Shown here piece after piece: positions 1 to 9,945 of a DNA stretch of 12,944 bases (the stretch's first letter is position 1; every line of letters begins with the position of its first letter). Under the pieces are notes generated by a model. It was not told the origin of the DNA and made no database searches. It saw only the letters and a program-made list of their open reading frames with translations. Location of the stretch: NCBI GenBank assembly GCA_003242685.1, contig QGVD01000088.1, forward strand, positions 1-12,944. Reading direction: 5' to 3'. This DNA is from Pseudomonadota bacterium. GTDB lineage: Bacteria; Pseudomonadota; Gammaproteobacteria; Steroidobacterales; Steroidobacteraceae. Position numbers and translations under genes: made by a program.

Positions 1-1391
1 CCACGAACCTGCACGCGATCGACGAGATCAAGTTCCAGACGGGTCTCGGCGTCGAGGCCATCGTCGTCGAGGACGACAAGCTCCAGAAGGCCGTCGACAA
101 GGCGATCGAGCAGGCGGACGCACAGATCTCGGCGCTCACCGAAGACGAAGGCCTCGACCTCGAAGCGCTCGAGGTCACGGGAGGCGACGAGGAGGCGGAA
201 GGCGCCGTCACGCGCGACGACGTCGAAGACGCGCCCATCGTCCGCTTCGTCAACAAGGTCATGCTGGATGCCATCCGCCGCGGCGCGTCGGACATCCACT
301 TCGAGCCCTACGAGAAGACCTACCGCGTCCGCTTCCGCATGGACGGCGTGCTCAAGGAGATCGCGACGCCGCCCGTGCAGCTCGCTCCGAAGCTGGCGGC
401 GCGCCTCAAGGTGATGGCGCGGCTCGACATCGCCGAGCGGCGCATCCCGCAGGACGGCCGCATCAAGATGAGGCTGTCGAAGAACCGGGCGATCGACTTC
501 CGCGTGAGCACCTGCCCGACGCTCTTCGGCGAGAAGATCGTGCTTCGTATTCTCGATCCCTCGCAGGCGATGCTCGGCATCGACTCGCTGGGATACGAGC
601 CGTTCCAGAAGGAGCTCTATCTAAAGTACCTCAACAAGCCGCAGGGCATGATCCTGGTGACGGGCCCGACGGGAAGCGGCAAGACCGTCTCGCTCTACAC
701 GGGCCTCAACATCCTCAACCGCGAGGACACCAACATCTCGACGGCGGAGGACCCCGCGGAAATCAACCTGCCGGGTGTCAACCAGGTCAACATCAACCCG
801 AAGGTGGGCCTCACGTTCGCGGCGGCGCTGCGCGCGTTCCTGCGTCAGGACCCGGACGTCATCATGGTCGGTGAGATCCGCGACCTCGAGACGGCCGAGA
901 TCGCCATCAAGGCGGCGCAGACGGGTCACCTGGTGCTCTCGACCCTGCACACGAACGATGCGCCGCAGACGCTCACGCGTCTCGTGGACATGGGTGTGAA
1001 GCCCTATGCCATCGCCACGTCCGTGAGCCTCATCATCGCGCAACGCCTCGCGCGGCGGCTGTGCCAGCACTGCAAGCAGCCGATGGACATCCCGAAGGAA
1101 GCGCTCCTCAAGGAAGGCTTCTCGGAAGCCGACGTCGAGGCCGGTCTCACGATCTACGGTCCGAAGGGCTGCTCGAACTGCACCGACGGCTACAAGGGCC
1201 GCGTCGGCATCTATCAGGTCATGCCCGTCTCCGAGGCGATCGGCCGCATCATTCTCGCGGGCGGCAGCGCCGTGGACATCGCCGATCAGGCCGCGAAGGA
1301 AGGCGTGTGGGATCTGCGCCGCTCCGGCCTAGAGAAGGTGAAGCAGGGCATCACCAGCATCGAAGAGGTCAACAGCGTCACCATCGACTGA
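1..1391 (+). CDS. pilB: Type IV pilus extension ATPase PilB (5' end beyond the window)
   Basis: PilB is the cytoplasmic hexameric ATPase that drives type IV pilus assembly from the inner-membrane base. The reading frame is open from base 3, so the gene enters from the left; 462 residues are visible and family members are usually about 560-580. The first ATG-initiated stretch (base 261) is internal: the codons before it encode the end of the N-terminal T2SSE domain and an acidic linker. The Walker A motif GPTGSGKT lies at 663-686, Walker B (DVIMVGE) at about 855-881 and the His box (TGHLVLSTLHT) at about 921-953. Two CxxC pairs (Cys codons at 1062, 1071, 1170 and 1179) form the tetracysteine zinc site typical of PilB/GspE, which separates it from PilT. 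It is followed after 14 bases by pilC. GspE of type II secretion is the alternative, but the pilC-pilD context favours PilB. Confidence 0.96.
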   Translation, partial: TNLHAIDEIKFQTGLGVEAIVVEDDKLQKAVDKAIEQADAQISALTEDEGLDLEALEVTGGDEEAEGAVTRDDVEDAPIVRFVNKVMLDAIRRGASDIHFEPYEKTYRVRFRMDGVLKEIATPPVQLAPKLAARLKVMARLDIAERRIPQDGRIKMRLSKNRAIDFRVSTCPTLFGEKIVLRILDPSQAMLGIDSLGYEPFQKELYLKYLNKPQGMILVTGPTGSGKTVSLYTGLNILNREDTNISTAEDPAEINLPGVNQVNINPKVGLTFAAALRAFLRQDPDVIMVGEIRDLETAEIAIKAAQTGHLVLSTLHTNDAPQTLTRLVDMGVKPYAIATSVSLIIAQRLARRLCQHCKQPMDIPKEALLKEGFSEADVEAGLTIYGPKGCSNCTDGYKGRVGIYQVMPVSEAIGRIILAGGSAVDIADQAAKEGVWDLRRSGLEKVKQGITSIEEVNSVTID

Positions 1392-1394
1392 CGC

Positions 1395-1398
1395 GGAG
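1395..1398 (+). promoter_or_regulatory. Shine-Dalgarno site of pilC
   Basis: GGAG sits 7 bases before the ATG at 1406, within the 14-base gap after the pilB stop. It fixes the pilC start and argues against the longer open frame running upstream inside pilB. Confidence 0.7.
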
Positions 1399-1405
1399 TC
1401 CAGCC

Positions 1406-2641
1406 ATGGCTCAGTCTGCAACGCAGGCCGTCAAGGCCATCAAGCGCGACATTCCCTTCACGTGGGAGGGAGTGGACAGGAGGGGCAATCGCGTCAAGGG
1501 CAAGAGCCTCGCCCCGGACGAAGCCACGCTGCGCGCGGATCTGCGTCGCCAGGGCATCGCGGCGTCCCGCATCCGCAAGCAGTCGAGCGCCTTCAAGACG
1601 AGCGGCAAGATCACGCCGGAAGACATCGCGATCTTCAGCCGTCAGCTCGCCACCATGATGGCGGCGGGAATCCCGCTCGTGCAGGGGCTGGAGATCGTCG
1701 GCAACGGTCACGAGAAGCCGGCGATGCAGAAGCTGATCCTCGACATCAAGGCGAACATCGAGGGCGGCACGTCGCTGCACGAGGCGCTCGCGAAGCACCC
1801 CCTCTACTTCGACGACCTCTACGTCAATCTCGTCGAAGCCGGCGAGCAGGCCGGTGCGCTCGAGACGCTGCTCGACAAGATCGCGACGTACAAGGAGAAG
1901 ACCGAGGCGCTCAAGAAGAAGGTCAAGAAGGCGCTCTTCTATCCGGCCGCCATCGTGGTCGTGGCGATCGTCGTCACGATCGTGCTGCTCATCTACGTGA
2001 TTCCACAGTTCGAGCAGCTGTTCAAGGGATTCGGTGCGGATCTGCCCGCCTTCACCCAGATGGTGATCGACCTCTCCCGCTTCGTGCAGGCGAAGGGGCT
2101 CTACCTCGCGGTCGTGACGGGCGCAGCGGCCTATGCCTTCTTCTACTTCAAGAAGCGGTCGCGGAAGATGCGCGAGTTTCTGGACCGTCTCTCACTCAAG
2201 CTCCCGGTCCTCGGCCCCATCCTGAACAAGGCGGCCGTCGCGCGTTATGCGCGCACGCTCTCGACGATGTTCGCGGCCGGTGTGCCGCTCGTCGAGGCTC
2301 TGGAGTCCGTCGCCGGCGCAACGGGCAACATCGTCTACGAGGACGCCGTGCTCAAGATGCGCGACGAAGTGGCGACGGGTCAGCGCCTGCAGCGTGCGAT
2401 GGAGAACACGGGCCTCTTCCCGAACATGGTCATCCAGATGATCGCGGTCGGCGAAGAGTCGGGCTCGCTCGACGAGATGTCCGGCAAGGTCGCGACGTTC
2501 TACGAGCAGGACGTGGACAACGCCGTCGACGCCATGTCGAGCCTGCTCGAGCCGCTCATCATGGCGGTCCTCGGCATCCTCGTCGGCGGTCTCGTGGTCG
2601 CGATGTACCTGCCGATCTTCAAGCTGGGCTCGGCCATCTGA
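1406..2641 (+). CDS. pilC: Type IV pilus inner-membrane platform protein PilC
   Basis: PilC is the polytopic inner-membrane core protein that couples the PilB (extension) and PilT (retraction) ATPases to pilin movement. The protein is 411 residues, a normal length for the family. It has the usual duplicated T2SF layout: a first cytoplasmic domain at about residues 72-176, a hydrophobic segment at about 177-200, a second segment at about 230-248, a second cytoplasmic domain at about 275-375 that repeats the pattern of the first (FSRQLATMMAAGIPLVQGLE versus YARTLSTMFAAGVPLVEALE), and a last membrane helix at about 381-402 near the C terminus. The N-terminal part has the FTWEGVDRRGNRVKG stretch typical of this family. 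The ATG at 1406 is chosen because of its GGAG ribosome site and because the conserved protein begins there. It is in an operon with pilB and pilD. GspF is the homologous alternative, disfavoured by context. Confidence 0.96.
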   Translation: MAQSATQAVKAIKRDIPFTWEGVDRRGNRVKGKSLAPDEATLRADLRRQGIAASRIRKQSSAFKTSGKITPEDIAIFSRQLATMMAAGIPLVQGLEIVGNGHEKPAMQKLILDIKANIEGGTSLHEALAKHPLYFDDLYVNLVEAGEQAGALETLLDKIATYKEKTEALKKKVKKALFYPAAIVVVAIVVTIVLLIYVIPQFEQLFKGFGADLPAFTQMVIDLSRFVQAKGLYLAVVTGAAAYAFFYFKKRSRKMREFLDRLSLKLPVLGPILNKAAVARYARTLSTMFAAGVPLVEALESVAGATGNIVYEDAVLKMRDEVATGQRLQRAMENTGLFPNMVIQMIAVGEESGSLDEMSGKVATFYEQDVDNAVDAMSSLLEPLIMAVLGILVGGLVVAMYLPIFKLGSAI

Positions 2642-2665
2642 CGCCGGCCGCGGCAGTCCGACGAC

Positions 2666-3595
2666 GTGCCCGTGATCGACGCCCTCGCCGCCTCGCCGGC
2701 ACTCTTCATCGGCGCCTGCCTGGTGGCGGGGCTCATCGTCGGGAGCTTCCTCAACGTCGTCATCCACCGGCTGCCGATCATGCTCGAGCGGCAGTGGCGC
2801 GCGCAGTGCGAGGAGCTCGCGCGCGAATCGGCCGGCTCGGGCCCGCAGTCGGCGCCGACCGCTTCCGCGTCGGGCACGGATGAGCGCTTCAATCTCCTCG
2901 TCCCGCGCTCGGCGTGTCCGGCGTGCAAGGCGCCGATCAGGGCCCACCAGAACATTCCCGTCCTCAGCTATCTTTTTCTGAAGGGCCGCTGCGCGGCCTG
3001 CGGCGCACGCATCAGCCCGCGCTATCCGATCGTCGAGGCGCTCACGGGAGTGATGTCGGCGGTCGTCGCGTGGAAGTTCGGCTTCGGCTGGCCGGCCGCC
3101 GCCGCGCTGCTCCTCACCTGGTTCCTCATCGCGCTGACGTTCATCGACGTCGATCACCAGCTCCTGCCGGACAACCTCACCCTGCCGCTCGTGTGGCTCG
3201 GACTGCTCTTCGCGCTGTGGGGCCCCGAAGGAAGCGGCTCGATTCCCGTCGATCTGCGCTCCAGCGTCATCGGCGCCGTCGCCGGGTACCTCAGCCTCTG
3301 GAGCGTCTATCATCTGTTCCGTCTGCTCACCGGCAAGGAAGGCATGGGCTACGGGGACTTCAAGCTCTTCGCCGCGCTGGGCGCATGGCTCGGCTGGCAG
3401 ATGCTGCTGCCCGTCATCCTCGTGTCGGCTGCCGTGGGCGCGGTGACGGGCATCGTCGTGCTCGCGATCACCGGACGCGATCGCGCGACCCCCATTCCCT
3501 TCGGCCCGTTTCTCGCGGCGGCCGGCTGGCTGATGCTGCTCTTCGGACCGGAGCTCGTCTCCGGCTACCTGGGACTCTTCCGCCACGGCTCATGA
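2666..3595 (+). CDS. pilD: Prepilin leader peptidase / N-methyltransferase PilD
   Basis: PilD is a membrane aspartic protease (family A24, GxGD type) that cleaves the leader from type IV prepilins and pseudopilins and then N-methylates the new terminal residue. The protein is 309 residues. An N-terminal hydrophobic segment ends in VGSFLNVVIHRLP (about residues 25-37). The cytoplasmic loop carries two CxxC zinc pairs (C84/C87 and C109/C112). The catalytic aspartates lie in FIDVDHQLLPD (D161/D163 region) and in GMGYGD (D231). Further hydrophobic helices and a PIPFGPFLA motif follow. The loop before the zinc site holds a low-complexity Ser/Ala/Gly stretch (about 55-72), somewhat longer than in the Pseudomonas protein as I recall it. 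The start is GTG at 2666 (GTG at 2672 is also possible); no strong ribosome site is visible, so coupling to pilC translation is likely. Its stop overlaps the coaE start as ATGA. Confidence 0.95.
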   Translation: MPVIDALAASPALFIGACLVAGLIVGSFLNVVIHRLPIMLERQWRAQCEELARESAGSGPQSAPTASASGTDERFNLLVPRSACPACKAPIRAHQNIPVLSYLFLKGRCAACGARISPRYPIVEALTGVMSAVVAWKFGFGWPAAAALLLTWFLIALTFIDVDHQLLPDNLTLPLVWLGLLFALWGPEGSGSIPVDLRSSVIGAVAGYLSLWSVYHLFRLLTGKEGMGYGDFKLFAALGAWLGWQMLLPVILVSAAVGAVTGIVVLAITGRDRATPIPFGPFLAAAGWLMLLFGPELVSGYLGLFRHGS

Positions 3596-4221
3596 GCGCC
3601 CCGCGCCCGAGCCGCACCATACGCGTCGGGCTGACCGGCGGCATCGCGAGCGGCAAGACGACGGTCGCGAAGCTCTTCGCCGCGCTCGGCGTTCCCGTCA
3701 TCGACACCGACGAGCTCGCGCGCGAGGTCGTCGAGCCGGGAAGCCCCGTCCTCGCCCGGATCGTCGAGCGCTTCGGGCCCGAGGTTCTCCGTCCCGACGG
3801 CCGGCTCGACCGCGCCGCCCTGCGCGCCAGGGTGTTCGCCGATCCGCAGGCGCGCAAGGACCTCGAGGCGATCACGCACCCCGCCATCATCGCGCTCATG
3901 GAAGAGCGCTCGCGAAGCGCCGGCGGCCCCTATCAGATCCTCGCGATTCCGCTGCTCGTGGAGACCGGCGGCAGGCGCTACGTGGACCGCGTGCTGGTCG
4001 TGGACTGCGACGAGGCGCTGCAGATCCGCCGTCTGCAGGCGCGCGACGGCTCCACGCTCGCCGAGGCACAGGCCATTCTCGGGGCACAGGCCTCGCGTGC
4101 CGCCAGACTCGCGGCCGCGGACGACGTGATCGTGAACGACGGCGATCTCTCTTCGCTCCGCGATCAGGTCGAGAAGCTCCACGGGCGCTACCTCGAGCTC
4201 GCCCGGCAAGCGCAGCCTTAG
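3592..4221 (+). CDS. coaE: Dephospho-CoA kinase CoaE
   Basis: CoaE phosphorylates the ribose 3'-hydroxyl of dephospho-CoA with ATP, the final step of coenzyme A synthesis in the cytoplasm. The protein is 209 residues, normal for the family. It starts with a P-loop (GLTGGIASGKTT, about residues 13-24), followed by the VIDTDELAREVV substrate-site segment and a RLDRAALRARVFADPQARK stretch. After that come a HPAI segment (ITHPAII), the PLLVETG motif and a C-terminal DDVIVNDGD motif, all in the expected order. The ATG at 3592 overlaps the pilD stop by 4 bases, which implies translational coupling. The linkage pilB-pilC-pilD-coaE is known from Pseudomonas and relatives. No anomaly is seen. Confidence 0.96.
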   Translation: MSAPRPSRTIRVGLTGGIASGKTTVAKLFAALGVPVIDTDELAREVVEPGSPVLARIVERFGPEVLRPDGRLDRAALRARVFADPQARKDLEAITHPAIIALMEERSRSAGGPYQILAIPLLVETGGRRYVDRVLVVDCDEALQIRRLQARDGSTLAEAQAILGAQASRAARLAAADDVIVNDGDLSSLRDQVEKLHGRYLELARQAQP

Positions 4222-4260
4222 CCTTCTCGCGCTGGGATCCGTGGCTCGCCGAGAGCGGTG

Positions 4261-4276
4261 GCGCGGATTTCCGCGC
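4261..4276 (+). other. Short GC hairpin downstream of coaE, possible weak terminator
   Basis: GCGCGG and CCGCGC form a 6-base perfect stem around an ATTT loop, about 40 bases after the coaE stop. The expected run of T residues is missing; a pyrimidine-rich stretch follows instead. It could mark the end of the pil-coaE transcript or be a leader structure before zapD, but a short GC palindrome also arises by chance in such DNA. Confidence 0.3.
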
Positions 4277-4284
4277 GAACGCCC

Positions 4285-4304
4285 TTCTCCGCCGTTCTCC
4301 GCCG
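4285..4304 (+). repeat. 10-base perfect tandem repeat before zapD
   Basis: The unit TTCTCCGCCG occurs twice head to tail, with a partial third unit (TT) after it, in the non-coding gap between coaE and zapD about 37 bases before the zapD ATG. It is close to where a promoter would lie. Whether it is functional cannot be judged from the sequence. Confidence 0.55.
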
Positions 4305-4340
4305 TTTACGACCGGCGCAGCTGTCGCGCAGAATAAGTAA

Positions 4341-5150
4341 ATGACCCAGCGTGAAGTGCAGGATTACGCGTCGGCGACCGAAGAAGGCGAGTCGCTGATC
4401 TTCGAGCAGCCGCTCAACGAGCGGATGCGCACCTTTCTGCGTCTGGATTTCCTCTACAGCCAGGCGCTCTACCACAACGAATCCGCGAGCCCGTGGGGCA
4501 GCCGGGCGGCGATGTCGAGCCTGCTCGACATCCTCGCCATCGCGACGCGCGGCGACGTGCGCTCGGACGTGCTCAAGGAGCTCGAGCGCCAGCTCACCAT
4601 TCTCAACGAGTACCAGTCCAAGGCCGGGGTGGACACGGCACGGCTGAAGACGCTGATGGCGAACCTGCTGCGGCTGCGCACCGACCTGCTCAACGCGGGC
4701 AGCGCATTCCTGCAGCCGCTGCGCGACTCGGAGTTCCTCAACGCGATCAAGCATCGCAGCGCCATCCCCGGCGGCACGTGCGAGTTCGACCTGCCGGACT
4801 ACTTCTACTGGCTGAACCGTCCGGCGGAAGAGCGCATGCGCACGTTCAGCGAGTGGCTCGGCATGCTGCGTCCGCTGTGCGATGCGATCGCGGAGCTCCT
4901 GTGGCTCACGCGCCAGAACGGCCGCACGCGCGAAGAGATCGCACGCGCCGGCGCGTTCCACATCACCTTCGACCGCGATACGCCCTATCAGCTCCTGCGG
5001 ATCTCACTGCCCGCGTCGGCGGGGCTGTATCCCGAGATCAGCGGCAGTCACTATCGCTGCAGCGTGCGCTTCCTCACCTGGAACGGCATCAGCGCCCGGC
5101 CGACGCAGGCCGAAGGCGACGTGCCTTTCCTGCTGAGCTGCTGCACCTGA
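4341..5150 (+). CDS. zapD: Cell division protein ZapD (FtsZ-bundling factor)
   Basis: ZapD (formerly YacF, DUF1342) binds the C-terminal tail of FtsZ, cross-links protofilaments and stabilises the division ring in the cytoplasm. The protein is 269 residues, slightly longer than the Escherichia coli protein (247). Family-typical stretches are FEQPLNERMRTFLRLDFL (about residues 21-38), the SLLDILAIATRGDVRSDVLKELER helical region (about 60-83), FDLPDYFYWLNRP (about 148-160), and the C-terminal beta-rich part ending in DVPFLLSCC. An in-frame TAA directly precedes the ATG at 4341, so the start cannot be further upstream. No Shine-Dalgarno sequence is visible; instead the bases just before the ATG are AT-rich, unlike the rest of the region. 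yacG follows after 16 bases, as in the known coaE-zapD-yacG group. Confidence 0.95.
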   Translation: MTQREVQDYASATEEGESLIFEQPLNERMRTFLRLDFLYSQALYHNESASPWGSRAAMSSLLDILAIATRGDVRSDVLKELERQLTILNEYQSKAGVDTARLKTLMANLLRLRTDLLNAGSAFLQPLRDSEFLNAIKHRSAIPGGTCEFDLPDYFYWLNRPAEERMRTFSEWLGMLRPLCDAIAELLWLTRQNGRTREEIARAGAFHITFDRDTPYQLLRISLPASAGLYPEISGSHYRCSVRFLTWNGISARPTQAEGDVPFLLSCCT

Positions 5151-5166
5151 AAGCGCGAACCGCGCC

Positions 5167-5369
5167 ATGAGCCCGACGCGCGTCAAGTGCCCGACCTGCG
5201 GCCGGGAGATCGAATGGTCGGAGCGCTCGCCGTTCCGTCCGTTCTGCAGCGAGCGCTGCAAGCTCATCGACCTCGGCGCCTGGCTCTCGGAGCAGCGCGG
5301 TATTCCCGATGACGCGCCGCCTGTCGCGGATCCCGGTCTCGAGCCGGATCCCGGCTCCGACGACGGCCG

Positions 5370-5373
<4 letters not shown>
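5167..5373 (+). CDS. yacG: Zinc-binding DNA gyrase inhibitor YacG
   Basis: YacG is a small zinc protein that, in E. coli, binds GyrB and inhibits DNA gyrase by blocking DNA binding. The protein is 68 residues. It has the KCPTCG motif near the N terminus (C8 and C11) and a FCSERCKLIDLGAWL motif (C27 and C31), giving the four-cysteine zinc site, followed by a short acidic, Pro/Asp-rich tail. It lies 16 bases after zapD and is probably co-transcribed with it. The TAA stop (5371-5373) overlaps the TAG stop of the opposing peptidase gene (5370-5372 on the minus strand), so there is no space for a terminator between the two convergent genes. Confidence 0.94.
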
Positions 5374-7583
<2,210 letters not shown>

Positions 7584-7586
7584 CTC

Positions 7587-7620
7587 TAGACTCGCAGAAA
7601 TTCGGTTGCCTTCGAGTCTA
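7587..7620. promoter_or_regulatory. Inverted repeat in the divergent peptidase promoter region, possible operator
   Basis: TAGACTCG (7587-7594) and CGAGTCTA (7613-7620) are perfect 8-base inverted repeats separated by 18 bases. They occupy most of the 46-base region between the start codons of the two divergent peptidase genes. The symmetric position suggests a site for a dimeric regulator acting on both genes, but there is no known matching operator and no clear -35/-10 pair. A chance origin is possible. Confidence 0.35.
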
Positions 7621-7629
7621 CAGGGAGCC

Positions 7630-9924
7630 ATGACCGCACGCATTTTCCCGCGGTTCTTCGCATCGCTCGTCGCCCTGGCGCTCGCGCAGCAGGCGCAGGC
7701 CGAAAAGCTCACGATCGAGCGCATCTTCGCCGCACCCGATCTCTCGGGCGCGAGCCTCCGCTCACCGCAGATCTCTCCCGACGGGAGGCTCGTGACCTAC
7801 CTGCGCGGCAAGGACGAGGACAAGGACCGGATGGATCTCTGGGCGTACGACATCGCCGCGCGGCGCCACCGGCTCCTGGTCGACTCCGCGGCGCTCGTGC
7901 GCGAGGAACCCGCACTGTCGCCGGAGGAAGCCGAGCGCCGCGAGCGGCAGCGCATCTCCTCGCTCTCGGGCATCGTCGAGTATCACTTCTCACCCGATTC
8001 GCGCCGGCTCCTGGTGCCGCTCGGCGGCGATCTCTACGTCTACGATCTGCGCGCACCCGAGGGGCAGGCCGTACGGCGCCTCACCGACACGGAAAGCTAC
8101 GAGACCGACGCGCGCTTCTCACCGCGCGGCCGCTTCGTGAGCTTCATCCGGGATAAGAATCTCTTCGTCTACGACCTCACGAGCGGCACGGAGCACGCCG
8201 TCACACGCGAAGGCGGCGGTCCCGTCAGCTTCGGCATGGCCGAGTTCATCGCGCAGGAGGAGATGGACCGTGACACGGGCTACTGGTGGTCGCCCGACGA
8301 GCGGTACATCGCCTTCACCCGCGTCGACGAAAGTCCCGTCGCCGAGGTCGAGCGCTTCGAGATCCACGCCGATCGCGTCGAGGTCATCCGGCAGCGCTAC
8401 CCGTTCGCCGGTGCGCGCAACGCGGAAGTGCAGCTCTTCGTCGCGCCGCTCGCGACGGTGACCGGCGGATCGACCGCGCCCGTCCGCGTCGATCTCGGCG
8501 AGGATCCGGATTTCTATCTGGCGCGGGTCGACTGGTTTCCGGACGGCACGGCGCTCGCGGTCCAGAAGCAGAGCCGCGATCAGAAGGCGCTTACCCTGCT
8601 GCGCGCGGACGCGCGGACGGGCAGCACGCGCGAGCTCCTCACCGAACGCAGCGACACCTGGGTCGAGCTGCACGACGAGCTGCGGTTCCTCACGCGCACG
8701 CCTCATTTCATCTGGGCTTCGCGCAGGAGCGGCTTCAATCACCTTTATCTCTACGATCTCGACGGCAGGCTCGTACGGCCGCTCACGAGCGGCGAGTGGA
8801 TGGTGACGCCGGAAGGAAGCAGCTCGGCGATACGCGGAATCGACGAGCGCCGCGGTCTCGTGTACTTCACCGCGAACGCGGACACGCCGCTCGAGCGGCA
8901 TCTGTATGTCGTCTCACTGCGAGAGCCGTCCGCTCGACGGCGCATCACGCGCGAGCCGGGCTGGCACGCGGTGCAGATGTCGCCGGACGCACGCACGTTC
9001 CTCGATACGTACTCGACGCCGGACCAGCCGCCGGTGACGGTGCTGCGCGACGTGAACGGCCGGGTTCTGGCCGAGCTCGTGGACAACCGCCTCGATGCGG
9101 ATCATCCGTACGCGCCGTTCCTCGACGAGCACCTGCCGACGGAGTTCGGCACGCTGACCGCGCGCGACGGACAGACGCTGTACTACCAGATCATCAAGCC
9201 GCGCAATCTCGAGCCGGGGCGGCGTTACCCCGTCATCGTCGACGTGTACGGCGGACCGGGCAATCAGCGCGTGCGGCGCGCATGGGGCGGCTGGCCGCGC
9301 GGCAACGAAGGCTTCTTCAGGCAGTACCTCGCGCAGCAGGGTTACGTGGTCTTCACGCTCGACAACCGCGGCAGCGGCTACCGCGGCGTGCGCTTCGAAA
9401 CCGCGCACTACCGCCGGCTGGGCTCGGTGGAAATCGAGGATCAGGTGACGGGCGTCGAGTTCCTGCGCACGCTCCCCTACGTCGATCCCGAGCGCATCGG
9501 CATCTTCGGATGGAGCTACGGCGGCTACATGGCGCTGATGTGCATCCTGCAGGCGCCGGGGCATTTCGCCGCGGCAGTCGCGGGCGCGCCGGTCACGGAC
9601 TGGCGGCTCTACGACACGCACTACACCGAGCGCTTCATGGATACGCCGCAGGCGAATCCGGAAGGCTACGAAGCAGGTGACGCGCGCACGTACGCCGCGC
9701 GGCTTCGCGGCTCACTGCTCGTCATTCACGGCATGGCCGACGACAACGTGCTCTTCACGCACAGCACCACGCTCTTCAAGGCGCTGCAGGACGCCGGCAA
9801 GCCTTTCGACGTCATGGTGTATCCGGGAAGCAAGCACGGCCTGCTGCGCCATGCGGACACGGGACCGCACGCGTACGCGACGGTGACCCGATTCTTCGAT
9901 CTGCACCTGAAGAATCGGAACTGA
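7630..9924 (+). CDS. Dipeptidyl peptidase IV-like S9B serine peptidase, exported
   Basis: Dipeptidyl peptidase IV removes X-Pro or X-Ala dipeptides from the N terminus of peptides; an export signal places this one in the periplasm or on the cell surface. The protein is 764 residues from the ATG at 7630. Residues 1-24 form a signal peptide (TARIFPRFF start, Ala/Leu-rich core, AQA cleavage site before EK). The DPPIV_N propeller domain follows, with the double glutamate of IAQEEMDRDTGYWWSPD at about 210-211 that anchors the substrate amino terminus in this family. The C-terminal hydrolase domain has GWSYGGY (S629), HGMADDNV (D704) and GSKHG (H736). The purine-rich GGGAG before the ATG is only 2 bases away, closer than usual; a TTG start at 7606 is an alternative that would lengthen the signal sequence. 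It is divergent from the prolyl oligopeptidase gene. Confidence 0.94.
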   Translation: MTARIFPRFFASLVALALAQQAQAEKLTIERIFAAPDLSGASLRSPQISPDGRLVTYLRGKDEDKDRMDLWAYDIAARRHRLLVDSAALVREEPALSPEEAERRERQRISSLSGIVEYHFSPDSRRLLVPLGGDLYVYDLRAPEGQAVRRLTDTESYETDARFSPRGRFVSFIRDKNLFVYDLTSGTEHAVTREGGGPVSFGMAEFIAQEEMDRDTGYWWSPDERYIAFTRVDESPVAEVERFEIHADRVEVIRQRYPFAGARNAEVQLFVAPLATVTGGSTAPVRVDLGEDPDFYLARVDWFPDGTALAVQKQSRDQKALTLLRADARTGSTRELLTERSDTWVELHDELRFLTRTPHFIWASRRSGFNHLYLYDLDGRLVRPLTSGEWMVTPEGSSSAIRGIDERRGLVYFTANADTPLERHLYVVSLREPSARRRITREPGWHAVQMSPDARTFLDTYSTPDQPPVTVLRDVNGRVLAELVDNRLDADHPYAPFLDEHLPTEFGTLTARDGQTLYYQIIKPRNLEPGRRYPVIVDVYGGPGNQRVRRAWGGWPRGNEGFFRQYLAQQGYVVFTLDNRGSGYRGVRFETAHYRRLGSVEIEDQVTGVEFLRTLPYVDPERIGIFGWSYGGYMALMCILQAPGHFAAAVAGAPVTDWRLYDTHYTERFMDTPQANPEGYEAGDARTYAARLRGSLLVIHGMADDNVLFTHSTTLFKALQDAGKPFDVMVYPGSKHGLLRHADTGPHAYATVTRFFDLHLKNRN

Positions 9925-9945
9925 AGAGCCGGCCGCGGCGGGCCT

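Noticed and set aside
1462..2883. A 473-codon plus-strand open frame out of phase with pilC
   Set aside because: The product is Arg/Gly/His-rich and spans the end of pilC and the start of pilD in a frame that ignores both; it has no credible start signal.
2192..3586. A 464-codon open frame on the minus strand opposite pilC and pilD
   Set aside because: It overlaps two well-supported genes; the product is low-complexity Arg/Glu/Asp-rich sequence with no domain pattern. It is a shadow of GC-rich coding DNA.
4218..4961. A minus-strand open frame opposite zapD reaching into the coaE-zapD gap
   Set aside because: It mirrors the zapD coding frame. The product lacks conserved motifs and there is no ribosome site.
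5327..5354. Direct repeat of CGGATCCCGG in the yacG tail
   Set aside because: The two copies encode the similar acidic Pro/Asp stretches of the YacG tail and fit the codon bias. A short coding coincidence is the simplest explanation.
7584..7724. N-terminal extension of the S9A peptidase upstream of 7583
   Set aside because: It would run across the start of the divergent DPP IV gene and bury the lipoprotein signal 47 residues inside the protein.
8119..8901. A 260-codon minus-strand open frame inside the DPP IV gene
   Set aside because: It is antisense to the propeller domain of a clear S9B peptidase and has no family-like sequence of its own.
9925..9945. A GC-rich stretch between the convergent DPP IV and unknown-gene stops as a bidirectional terminator
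   Set aside because: AGAG and CTCT ends can pair, but the interior pairs poorly and there are no T runs on either strand, so I do not call a terminator.
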